In this document: positions 31,847 through 39,737 of the stretch, in pieces
How positions within the stretch are numbered: position 1 is the stretch's first letter
How the letters are laid out: each line of letters starts with the position of its first letter
Assembly (NCBI RefSeq): GCF_037414475.1
Contig: NZ_CP147913.1
Coordinates: forward strand, 1,798,001 to 1,862,000
Length of the DNA: 64,000 nt
Direction: 5' to 3'
From: Myxococcus stipitatus
GTDB lineage: Bacteria > Myxococcota > Myxococcia > Myxococcales > Myxococcaceae
Notes under the pieces: model-generated
What the model was told of the DNA's origin: nothing
The model's input: the letters and a program-made list of their open reading frames with translations, nothing else
Databases searched by the model: none
Position numbers and translations under genes: made by a program

Positions 31847-34297
31847 ATGACCAAGTCCAACTCCTCTCCCAACCAGCACCCCGCCGACCGCCACGACATG
31901 ATTCGTGTCCGCGGGGCCCGTGAGAACAACCTGAAGGACGTGAGCGTCGAGCTGCCCAAGCGGCGCCTCACGGTGTTCACCGGCGTGTCCGGCTCCGGCA
32001 AGTCGTCGCTGGTGTTCGGCACCATCGCGGCGGAGTCGCAGCGCCTCATCAACGAGACCTACAGCGCGTTCGTCCAGGGCTTCATGCCGTCCCTAGGCCG
32101 CCCCGAGGTCGACGTCCTGGACGGGCTCACCACGGCCATCATCGTCGACCAGGAGCGGATGGGCGCCAACTCCCGCTCCACCGTCGGCACGGCGACGGAC
32201 GCCAACGCGATGCTGCGGGTGCTCTTCAGCCGACTGGGCAAGCCGCACATCGGCTCGTCCAACGCGTACTCCTTCAACGTCCCCTCGGTGCGCGCCGTGG
32301 GACAGATGACCGTCGAGAAGGGCGAAGGGGGCGGGAAGACGGAGAAGAAGGTCTTCAACATCACCGGCGGCATGTGCCCCAAGTGCGAGGGCATGGGCTC
32401 GGTGACGGACATCGACCTGACCCAGCTCTTCGACGACTCGAAGTCGCTCAACGAGGGCGCGCTCACCATCCCCGGCTACACCCAGGACGGATGGTACGTG
32501 CGCATCTTCTCGGCCTCGGGCTTCCTCGACGGGGACAAGCCCATCCGCGACTACACCAAGAAGGAGCGCCACGACTTCCTGTACCGCGAGCCCGTCAAGG
32601 TGAAGGTCGAGAACATGAACCTCACCTACGAGGGGCTGATTCCTCGTATCCAGAAGTCGTTCCTGACCAAGGACAAGGAGTCGCTCCAGCCACACATCCG
32701 CGCCTTCGTCGAGCGCGCGGTGACGTTCACCACCTGCCCGGACTGCAAGGGCACCCGGCTCAGCGAGGCCGCCCGCTCCTCCAAAATCAAGGGCATCAAC
32801 ATCGCCGACGCGTGCGCGATGCAGATCAACGACCTGGCCGACTGGGTGCGCGGCCTGAAGGAGCCCTCCGTCGCGCCGCTGGTGGCGAACCTGCAGCACG
32901 CGCTCGACTCGTTCGTGGAGATTGGCCTGGGCTACCTGAGCCTCGACCGGCCCACGGGGACGCTGTCGGGCGGCGAGTCCCAGCGCACGCAGATGGTCCG
33001 CCACCTGGGCTCCGCGCTCACCGACGTGACGTACGTGTTCGACGAGCCCACCGTCGGCCTGCACCCGCACGACATCCAGCGGATGAACACGCTGCTGCTG
33101 AACCTGCGTGACAAGGGCAACACGGTGCTCGTCGTGGAGCACAAGCCGGAGGCCATTCAAATCGCCGACCACGTCGTGGACATCGGCCCGGGCGCCGGCA
33201 CGGCCGGTGGCCAGGTGGTGTTCGAGGGCACCGTCGAGGCGCTCCGCGCCAGCGGCACGTTGACCGGGCGGCACCTGGATGACCGGGCCAAGGTGAAGCC
33301 GTCGGTGCGCAAGCCGACGGGCGTGCTGAAGGTGCGCGGCGCCAGCAGCCACAACCTCCAGAAGGTCGACGTCGACATTCCCACGGGCGTGCTGGTGGTG
33401 GTGACGGGCGTGGCCGGCTCGGGGAAGAGCTCGCTCATCCACGGCTCCGTGTCGGGCCGGGAGGGCGTGGTGTCGGTGGACCAGTCCGCCATCAAGGGCT
33501 CGCGGCGCAGCAACCCCGCGACGTACACGGACCTGCTGGAGCCCATCCGCAAGGCCTTCGCCAAGGCCAACAACGTGAAGCCCGCGCTGTTCAGCGCCAA
33601 CTCGGAGGGCGCCTGCCCGACGTGCAACGGCGCGGGCGTCATCTACACCGACCTGGGGATGATGGCGGGTGTCTCCACCGTGTGCGAGGACTGCGAGGGC
33701 AAGCGCTTCCAGGCCGCGGTGCTGAAGTACAAGTTCGGCGGGCTCAACATCGCCGAGGTGCTCGACCTGCCCGTCGACGAGGCCGTGGCCTTCTTCGGCT
33801 CCGGCAAGGGGAGCACACCGGCCGCGCACGCCATCCTCAAGCGCATGTCGGACGTGGGGCTCGGGTACCTGCGGCTCGGCCAGCCGTTGACCACGCTGTC
33901 GGGTGGCGAGCGGCAGCGGCTGAAGCTCGCGACGCACATGGCCGAGGAAGGCGGAATCTACGTGCTCGACGAGCCGACCACCGGCCTGCACCTGGCGGAC
34001 GTCGCGCAGATGCTCGCGCTGCTGGACCGGCTGGTCGACTCCGGCAAGTCCGTCATTGTCATCGAGCACCACCAGGCCGTCATGGCGCACGCCGACTGGC
34101 TCATCGACCTGGGGCCGGGCGCGGGCCACGACGGTGGCCGCATCGTGTTCGAGGGCACTCCGGCCGACCTGGTCGCATCGCCCAAGACGCTGACCGGCAA
34201 GCACCTGGCCGCGTACGTCGGTGGCCCCGCGGTGGGCTCGGGCAGCGGGTCCGCCCAGACGGGGCGCGCCAGCAAGGCCAAGAGCCGCGCGAGCTGA
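31847..34297 (+). CDS. UvrA paralogue of the drug-resistance (UvrA2/DrrC-like) type
   Basis: This soluble ATPase of 816 residues has two ABC modules. Walker A motifs GVSGSGKSS (residues 46-54) and GVAGSGKSS (521-529) pair with LSGGE signatures at about 373 and 684. Zinc-finger cysteines occur as CPKC and CPDC in the first half and CPTC plus CEDC (from 590) in the second half. Full UvrA is about 940 residues. This shorter form resembles proteins such as DrrC that protect daunorubicin producers, thought to free DNA from bound drugs. The ATG at 31847 is chosen for position, and MIRVRGAREN at 31898 is an alternative. It follows the VOC gene by 47 bases and is probably in the same transcript. The tail after residue 800 is low-complexity Gly, Ser and Ala. 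Confidence 0.9.
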   Translation: MTKSNSSPNQHPADRHDMIRVRGARENNLKDVSVELPKRRLTVFTGVSGSGKSSLVFGTIAAESQRLINETYSAFVQGFMPSLGRPEVDVLDGLTTAIIVDQERMGANSRSTVGTATDANAMLRVLFSRLGKPHIGSSNAYSFNVPSVRAVGQMTVEKGEGGGKTEKKVFNITGGMCPKCEGMGSVTDIDLTQLFDDSKSLNEGALTIPGYTQDGWYVRIFSASGFLDGDKPIRDYTKKERHDFLYREPVKVKVENMNLTYEGLIPRIQKSFLTKDKESLQPHIRAFVERAVTFTTCPDCKGTRLSEAARSSKIKGINIADACAMQINDLADWVRGLKEPSVAPLVANLQHALDSFVEIGLGYLSLDRPTGTLSGGESQRTQMVRHLGSALTDVTYVFDEPTVGLHPHDIQRMNTLLLNLRDKGNTVLVVEHKPEAIQIADHVVDIGPGAGTAGGQVVFEGTVEALRASGTLTGRHLDDRAKVKPSVRKPTGVLKVRGASSHNLQKVDVDIPTGVLVVVTGVAGSGKSSLIHGSVSGREGVVSVDQSAIKGSRRSNPATYTDLLEPIRKAFAKANNVKPALFSANSEGACPTCNGAGVIYTDLGMMAGVSTVCEDCEGKRFQAAVLKYKFGGLNIAEVLDLPVDEAVAFFGSGKGSTPAAHAILKRMSDVGLGYLRLGQPLTTLSGGERQRLKLATHMAEEGGIYVLDEPTTGLHLADVAQMLALLDRLVDSGKSVIVIEHHQAVMAHADWLIDLGPGAGHDGGRIVFEGTPADLVASPKTLTGKHLAAYVGGPAVGSGSGSAQTGRASKAKSRAS

Positions 34298-34310
34298 TGC
34301 CTCAAGGCGC

Positions 34311-34343
34311 ACGGTCCCCGCGCTGTTCGAGCCCGGGGACCGT
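34311..34343. terminator. Strong bidirectional hairpin between convergent genes
   Basis: ACGGTCCCCG and CGGGGACCGT form a perfect 10-bp stem around a 13-base loop. It lies just after the UvrA-like stop and just before the convergent stop of the cytochrome gene, so it can serve both. Confidence 0.6.
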
Positions 34344-34358
34344 CCGCCCTTCTCGTGC

Positions 34359-37103
34359 CTACTTGCTCAGCGGGTCATCCGGACGGGTGCCCCGCTCCAG
34401 TTCGTCCTGGTTGAGGACGCCGTCGTTGTCCCGGTCCACGCCCAGCGGGAACTCCATTCCTCGAGGCACGAGCGTGTACGTGAGCTCGCTCCCGGGCCGC
34501 GCCAGGGTCCTGAGCACGGAGGCGTTCACCACCTCCCGCGAGCGGTCCGACTGGAAGACGCCGTTGCCCACGTAGACGTAGCCACGGGCAAGTCCCCCCT
34601 GCCGGCCCCGCACGACCAGCCCCACCGCCTCCCTGTCCGCGAGTTGCTGGAACAGCGCCACGTCGCCCAGCTGCGAGGGCGCGGGATTCGGAGAGCTGAG
34701 CGTCACCTGCCGGCCCACGCCCGCGTGTGTGTCCTTGCTGGAGGGGCCCGGGGGCTCCATCACACTCGTCACCGAGCCCATGGGCAGGTCCGAACCCGAG
34801 AAGCTCAACAGGAAGGCCACCATGTCCGCGACCTCCTGCTCGGTCATGAGCTTGAAGGCCGTGACAGTCACGAACTCGGAGAGGGACGCCGTGGCGCCGT
34901 CATGGAAGTACCCGAAGCCCGCGAGGCTCTCCCGCTGCGAGAACTCCGTCCCGGCCTTCTGGTAGAGATTGCGCAGGTGCGGAACCTTGGTCGTCCCCGC
35001 CGTCGTCCCATCCTGGGAGACCAGGCCCAGGTGGCGCTCACCATGAGGGCCCGCGGGGAGCGGATTGAAGCGCGAGCCATCCCAGACGAAATCCGAGCCC
35101 AGCCCCGTGGGCAGCGTGTGGCAGGTGGAGCAGGCGAACACGTTGTTGTCCAAGAGGCGCGGCGGCCGGAACATCTGCAAGCCATTGACGGCGTTCCCCA
35201 CGGGGAGCGGGCGCCCGACGGGCGGGAACTTGTGCGGCGTGTAGTGCCCCGGCAAGGCCAGGCGCGTGGGCAGCGTGTTGTCCACGTTCCGGAAGGGATT
35301 GGGGGGGAAGGTCAGCGTGGCGAGGAAGTCCTCGAACTGCTGCATCTCCACCGCGGAGAGCATGGCGTCATCCCCTTGGAGCTTGATGAAGGCCGGGTTG
35401 AAGTCCTCGAGTCCCGCCCGGTCTCCGCGCCAGTGGTGAGGCTCCTTGCCGATGATGTCCTGGAGCGTCTGGGTGGTCATCGGCCCCTTCATGGAGTGCC
35501 AGTTCGTGAAGTCCTCCGTGAGCCCGGGGATGCCCATGCCCAGGTTCTGCCCGGCGATGGACTTCACGACATCGGAAGGGTCTCCCAAATCCCACGCCAA
35601 CCGGTCCATGCGTCCATCCACATGGCAGGAGCCACAGGAGATGTGCCCCAGCCCCGAGGTCTTGTGGGTGTCATAGAGGTGCTTGCGCCCCAGCTTGATG
35701 GCCTCGGGAGACGGGTCGAAGAACGGGACGCGGGCCACCTCCTTCTGCTGCTTCAAGTCCACGACGGAGATGCTGGCCGCGAACTTGTCCATCACGTAGG
35801 CCCGAGTCCCCGGGCGGTTGAGCACGATGCCCGTGGGCCCCTCCCCCACGGGAATGTTCGCCACACGCTGGCCCACCCCATCCACCACGACGACGTTGTT
35901 GGACCCCATCCCCGTCACGTAGCCCCGGGTGCCCGACGGGTGCCAGGCAATGCCTCGCGGGTCGCCAATGGACAAATCCCGCACCGACTGCGGCACCACC
36001 GGCACCGAGTAGTCCAGGTGAGGATTCAAGTCCCTCACCACGGAGCGGGATGGAGCGGAGGGGTTCACCGAGGCCAGCTGCACGCGAAGGAAGAGGCCCA
36101 CGATGTTCGGCTCGAAGCGCACCTGATTCGTCGCATCCGTCCCCACCACCGTCACCAGTCCGCTGGGGTGCACCGCCAGGGCCATGTTGAGGTTCATCAA
36201 GCCGGTGGCGTACGTCACCGCCAGGGTGGACGTGTTGATGATGGCCACGTCGCGGTCCGGCATGTCCCAGCCCTCGACGCGGCCGGAGAGCGCGGCGTTC
36301 TCGCCGCTCACCAGGCTGGTCCAATCCCCTTGATTGTCATCCATCCAACGGGCGCGCGCGTCCTTCTTCACGATGAGGCCCTGCGGCGGTGGCGGCGGGT
36401 TGTCGGGATTCAGGGGCGGCTCGAAATCCCTCCCGAAGTTGGGCGGAGGATTGACGCCTCCGTAGGGGCCTCGGGGGTCGCTCACGACGTTGGGCGGAAC
36501 CGGGTTGGGAAAGGTGCGGCCGCCCGACAGGAGCGTGGTGCGATTGCCGGACTCGAAGATGGCGACATACACGCGGGTGCCGGACTCGTTCACCGCCAAC
36601 GCCTTGGGACTCTCTCCCAGAATCGGGATTCGCCGGGGAGTGGCGAGCGGGCGGGCGGGGTCCACCACCAGCACCTGGTTCACCTGGGAGCAGGAGATGA
36701 AGGCCCGCTGGGGTGTCCCCGCGAAGACCACGTCCTCCGGCTCGTCATCGGTGGGGATGGTGTTGATGACATTGAGGGTGGACAGGTTGACGATGCTCAC
36801 ACTGTCGGAGATGTGGTTGACCACCCACGCCTCGGTGTTGGAGCGGGCCCGGACAGAGACAGGGTCCAGCCCCACGGGGATGGTGGCGGTGAGCGTCAGC
36901 GAGCCCTCTTGCGAGACCGCAAAGACTTGCAGTTGGTGGTCCGCCGTATTCACAGCCAGAAGCCGGGTACCATCTGGGGTCAGGTCCACCGGATGGACAT
37001 GAGGGCTTTCCCAGTTCACGAAAGTTTGTTCCGCCCTGGCCGTGCCAGACACGACAAGGAATCCTGCGACCAACCAAGACAAGAGCCGTCCTACGGGTGC
37101 CAT
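34359..37103 (-). CDS. Exported diheme c-type cytochrome with beta-propeller (YVTN-like) domain
   Basis: This is a periplasmic or surface protein of 914 residues. A signal peptide (MAPVGRLLSWLVAGFLVVSG, cut after ARA near residue 25) is followed by a repeat-rich beta-propeller to about residue 470, with blades such as TRLLAVNTADHQLQVF and GTRAYVMDKFAASISVVDL. A cytochrome region follows with heme sites CGSCH (490-494) and CSTCH (658-662). The pairing and spacing resemble the MauG/diheme peroxidase family. A DRDNDGVLNQDELERG loop near the end looks like a calcium-binding EF-hand. Likely work is redox chemistry or electron transfer outside the inner membrane, with unknown substrate. The ATG at 37103 has GGGAGG 7 bases upstream and opens the signal peptide; the open frame upstream is not coding-like. 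It is divergent from the membrane-protein gene and next to a second cytochrome gene. Confidence 0.88.
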   Translation of the reverse strand: MAPVGRLLSWLVAGFLVVSGTARAEQTFVNWESPHVHPVDLTPDGTRLLAVNTADHQLQVFAVSQEGSLTLTATIPVGLDPVSVRARSNTEAWVVNHISDSVSIVNLSTLNVINTIPTDDEPEDVVFAGTPQRAFISCSQVNQVLVVDPARPLATPRRIPILGESPKALAVNESGTRVYVAIFESGNRTTLLSGGRTFPNPVPPNVVSDPRGPYGGVNPPPNFGRDFEPPLNPDNPPPPPQGLIVKKDARARWMDDNQGDWTSLVSGENAALSGRVEGWDMPDRDVAIINTSTLAVTYATGLMNLNMALAVHPSGLVTVVGTDATNQVRFEPNIVGLFLRVQLASVNPSAPSRSVVRDLNPHLDYSVPVVPQSVRDLSIGDPRGIAWHPSGTRGYVTGMGSNNVVVVDGVGQRVANIPVGEGPTGIVLNRPGTRAYVMDKFAASISVVDLKQQKEVARVPFFDPSPEAIKLGRKHLYDTHKTSGLGHISCGSCHVDGRMDRLAWDLGDPSDVVKSIAGQNLGMGIPGLTEDFTNWHSMKGPMTTQTLQDIIGKEPHHWRGDRAGLEDFNPAFIKLQGDDAMLSAVEMQQFEDFLATLTFPPNPFRNVDNTLPTRLALPGHYTPHKFPPVGRPLPVGNAVNGLQMFRPPRLLDNNVFACSTCHTLPTGLGSDFVWDGSRFNPLPAGPHGERHLGLVSQDGTTAGTTKVPHLRNLYQKAGTEFSQRESLAGFGYFHDGATASLSEFVTVTAFKLMTEQEVADMVAFLLSFSGSDLPMGSVTSVMEPPGPSSKDTHAGVGRQVTLSSPNPAPSQLGDVALFQQLADREAVGLVVRGRQGGLARGYVYVGNGVFQSDRSREVVNASVLRTLARPGSELTYTLVPRGMEFPLGVDRDNDGVLNQDELERGTRPDDPLSK

Positions 37104-37228
37104 ATGGCGACCTCCCGAGCTGCCTGGTAAGTCAGACAAACACCGGGGTGCGGCTTTCCTGTCACTGGACCCGTGACGAGCCGGCAACCCACGTGGAGCG
37201 GTGGGATGGCGCGTCCCTGGAATGGGAC

Positions 37229-37244
37229 TGGCATCTGAATTGCT
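37229..37244 (+). promoter_or_regulatory. Sigma-54 (-24/-12) promoter candidate
   Basis: TGGCATCTGAATTGCT matches the RpoN consensus TGGCACNNNNNTTGCW at all but one of the fixed positions, with GG and GC twelve bases apart. It points toward the membrane-protein gene at 37370 and would give a leader of roughly 110 bases. RpoN promoters with enhancer-binding proteins are common in myxobacterial signal-dependent genes. Confidence 0.5.
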
Positions 37245-37369
37245 GTTGTATCTGCGCTGTTGCGTGACGACCACCGAGCCCGTGGTCAGCTGGCGGCACA
37301 CGGGCCCCGAGTGAGCGGCGTCCCCGAGGGTGACTCGCACTCAAAGTGTATCCCTGCTACCTTTGCTGG

Positions 37370-37948
37370 ATGCTCGCCCGCGCCCTCGCGTCCACCCTGG
37401 TCTGTGCGTCGGTCCTCTGGCCGCTCCAAGTCCTCGCGTGCATCAACGCGATGGATGGGACGCTCAGGGGATTCCACGAGTCCTTCGGGACCGACCTGGG
37501 GCTGTGGACCGTCGGCGCGGTGTTCCTGAATCGCGTCGTCCTCTTCAACAACGACGGGCCGCCCTCGCAACAGGTGCACAAGGTGTCCTGGGCCCGGCGG
37601 GCCTTCTTCCTGCTCGTCAGCGCCGCGTTCATCCTGGTGCTCGCCGCCGTCATGGCAGGGGGCCCCATCCTCACCATCAGCGCGGAGGACATCGCCCGGT
37701 GCTCGGTCAGCCTCCCCTTCCTGTTGGCGCTGGTCGCCAGTCCCGCGCTGCTCTTCAGCTTGCAGTCCGCGTTCTTCCAAGGCCCGGGCCGGCGGCTGTT
37801 CCGGAAGACGCGATGGGGCGCGCTCGTGGGGGTGGTGGTTTCGTCCCTGTTCCTGGTGATTGGACTGGGAATGGCCCGCGACACGTACATCCTCCCGAAG
37901 CTCTGCAAGGCGGGCCCGACCATTCTCGACCCGGAGCTCGTGTACTGA
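37370..37948 (+). CDS. Small multi-pass membrane protein, unknown function
   Basis: I do not recognise this 192-residue protein. It is mostly hydrophobic. A signal-like N-terminal segment (about residues 1-24) is followed by up to four further membrane segments, near residues 43-60, 76-98, 108-132 and 147-168. The ATG at 37370 starts the first hydrophobic segment; the open frame reaches back to 37346 without a better start. A sigma-54 promoter candidate lies 126 bases upstream. Only 22 bases separate it from the tetraheme cytochrome gene, so the two are probably one operon. A membrane partner for that cytochrome is a reasonable guess, but there is no heme-binding or quinone-binding motif to support it. 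Confidence 0.75.
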   Translation: MLARALASTLVCASVLWPLQVLACINAMDGTLRGFHESFGTDLGLWTVGAVFLNRVVLFNNDGPPSQQVHKVSWARRAFFLLVSAAFILVLAAVMAGGPILTISAEDIARCSVSLPFLLALVASPALLFSLQSAFFQGPGRRLFRKTRWGALVGVVVSSLFLVIGLGMARDTYILPKLCKAGPTILDPELVY

Positions 37949-37970
37949 GCCACTCCAGGCGCACCCTGCC

Positions 37971-39221
37971 GTGGACCTTCGCTCCCTCCCCTTCGCCGCT
38001 CTGACGGGTGCCGCACTCCTCGCCGCCACGGCCGCGGGAGCCTTCGTGCTCGTCCGCGATGCCGACATCGTGGCGCTGCGCTTTCCCACGAAGGTCCTCG
38101 CGCCCACGAAGCCGTCGCCCGAAAGCCCGCGCGAAGCCGTGGAGCACTTCCAATGCAATCGCTGTCACGTGGTGCCCGGCATCGAACCGGCCTCCGCCGC
38201 GCTGGGCGAGAACTGCGTGACGTGCCACCAGGCCATCACCGCCGGGAGGTTGGACCTCTGGTACAAGGAGGCCGAGGTCCTCAAGTGGAAGAAGAACCTC
38301 ACGCACCTGATGCGGACGCCCGACCTGGGCTCGGTGGGCCAGCGCATCAAACGAAGCTGGCTCGTCTCCTGGCTTCAAGCCCCGCATTCGGTGAGGCCGC
38401 TCTATGGGGCCACCATGCCCCGGATGAAGCTAGGCCCGAGGGACGCCGAGTTGATCGCCGACTTCCTCCACGTGACGGAGGAGGAGACCGCGGAGGACTC
38501 CAGCGGCGACGCGGCGGCGGGCCGGCTGCTCTATGAGAAGTACGGGTGTTCGACGTGTCACTTCCGCGCCGACGCGCCAGCCGAGGCCCCGGCCTATGGC
38601 TCCGAGGCGTTCCGCGCCGCCTCCGCTCGGCGAAGGGCTCCGGACCTGAAGCATGTGCGCGCCCGCATGTCGCTCGCGCAGCTGCGCCAGTGGCTGAGGG
38701 ACCCCCGCGGCGTCCTCCCCGACACGCAGATGCCCGTCTTCGCCTTCACGCCGAAGGAGGTCGAGGACCTGGTGGCCTTCCTCCGCGAGCCCCTGCCGGA
38801 GACGGAGCCAGGGCCGCGTGCTCCGTACAAGCCCCGGCGGCTCGAGCGGGAGGTGCACTATCCGGAGGTCGCGAAGAAGCTCACGCGCCATCTCTGCTAC
38901 CACTGCCACTCCGACAGCCGCCGCGCGGGAGACCAGGGCCCCGGCAACAGCGGCGGCTTCGGCTACACCGGCGCGTCACTCGACCTGGCCACACATGAAG
39001 GCATCCTCCGGGGCGTCAAGCGCGAGGGCCAGTTCCGTGGGCTGCCAGACCGCCTCGAGGACGGCACGCCGCGGCTGATCGCCACCCTGCTCGCGCGCCG
39101 CGCGGAGCTGGAGGGACACGCGCATCCAGACGTGTTGGGCATGCCGCTGGGTCTTCCGCCCATCCCGGACGAGGACATCGACCTCATCTCCACGTGGATA
39201 GAGCAAGGCGCCCCGCGATAG
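37971..39221 (+). CDS. Tetraheme c-type cytochrome, membrane anchored
   Basis: This is a 416-residue electron-transfer protein. A single hydrophobic N-terminal segment (about residues 7-27) should anchor it or export it. Four CxxCH heme-attachment sites follow: CNRCH (62-66), CVTCH (82-86), CSTCH (193-197) and CYHCH (309-313). The spacing suggests a di-site domain followed by two single-heme cytochrome c domains, and methionines suitable as sixth ligands are present (for example TMPRMK and TQMPVF). No ATG fits, and the GTG at 37971 begins right before the membrane segment, so I chose it. It probably shares a transcript with the small membrane protein upstream. Its partner and substrate are unknown. 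A hairpin follows the stop. Confidence 0.87.
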   Translation: MDLRSLPFAALTGAALLAATAAGAFVLVRDADIVALRFPTKVLAPTKPSPESPREAVEHFQCNRCHVVPGIEPASAALGENCVTCHQAITAGRLDLWYKEAEVLKWKKNLTHLMRTPDLGSVGQRIKRSWLVSWLQAPHSVRPLYGATMPRMKLGPRDAELIADFLHVTEEETAEDSSGDAAAGRLLYEKYGCSTCHFRADAPAEAPAYGSEAFRAASARRRAPDLKHVRARMSLAQLRQWLRDPRGVLPDTQMPVFAFTPKEVEDLVAFLREPLPETEPGPRAPYKPRRLEREVHYPEVAKKLTRHLCYHCHSDSRRAGDQGPGNSGGFGYTGASLDLATHEGILRGVKREGQFRGLPDRLEDGTPRLIATLLARRAELEGHAHPDVLGMPLGLPPIPDEDIDLISTWIEQGAPR

Positions 39222-39259
39222 GGGGCGCCGGGCAAACCCAGACACCCAGCGCCCAGGAG

Positions 39260-39285
39260 GCGAGGCGGCCCGGCGGACCGCTCGC
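39260..39285. terminator. Imperfect hairpin between convergent genes
   Basis: GCGAGGCGG and CCGCTCGC pair as an 8-bp stem with one bulged base and a 9-base loop. The hairpin separates the tetraheme cytochrome gene from the convergent lipoprotein gene. Confidence 0.4.
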
Positions 39286-39304
39286 CCCCCCCTGCTTCAA
39301 ACGC

Positions 39305-39544
39305 TCACAAGTTGGTGGGACACGCGCTGCCGGCTTCGACGCAGCGGTAGTTGTATCCCCGGTTGGACACACAGCACTGCGTCGAGGGCGGGCACAGCTC
39401 CGGGTCCATCGCACACGTCACGGTCGGCTCGATGGCCCCCTCGCTCGTGGCCAGCGTCGTCTCGGCGCCCGTCGGCTCCATCTCTCCACCACCACACCCC
39501 GTCATCAATCCCATCACCAGCAAGGCACCCACGAAGATCCGCAT
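39305..39544 (-). CDS. Small cysteine-rich lipoprotein
   Basis: This 79-residue protein has a type II signal peptide, MRIFVGALLVMGLMTGC, whose lipobox LMTGC puts the lipidated cysteine at residue 17. The mature part has a Glu- and Thr-rich spacer and then a compact cysteine knot-like end (CAMDPELCPPSTQCC followed by two more cysteines), probably disulfide bonded. The function is unknown. Small Cys-rich lipoproteins of this build are frequent in myxobacteria, where many reach the outer membrane. GGGAG lies 5 bases before the ATG at 39544. The open frame runs further upstream to 39652, but that part does not look coding. Confidence 0.75.
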   Translation of the reverse strand: MRIFVGALLVMGLMTGCGGGEMEPTGAETTLATSEGAIEPTVTCAMDPELCPPSTQCCVSNRGYNYRCVEAGSACPTNL

Positions 39545-39678
39545 TGTCGCTCCCAAGATGTCACGGCGGTTGTCAACACACTCCCCGCAAGGCCCCGGCA
39601 ATGATTGCCTTTTGCACCACAAACCTGGAGTCGCGAAGAGTGTTCTCAGCATGAGTCAGTCATGCCGGGTAGAACCAT

Positions 39679-39703
39679 CCCAGAAACCTGGGAATGTTTT
39701 CCC
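39679..39703 (+). promoter_or_regulatory. Two overlapping inverted repeats upstream of the LuxR-type gene
   Basis: CCCAG-AAAC-CTGGG and GGGAA-TGTT-TTCCC are perfect 5-bp inverted repeats that share three bases. They sit 35-60 bases before the chosen start of the regulator gene, a position suitable for an operator. Nothing identifies the binding protein. Confidence 0.25.
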
Positions 39704-39737
39704 CACCCCACGATGCAAGGATGCGCATGAGAAGCCG

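Noticed and set aside
34221-37130. A 969-codon plus-strand open frame
   Set aside because: It is the antisense image of the propeller-diheme cytochrome gene, which has a signal peptide, CxxCH sites and a ribosome site.
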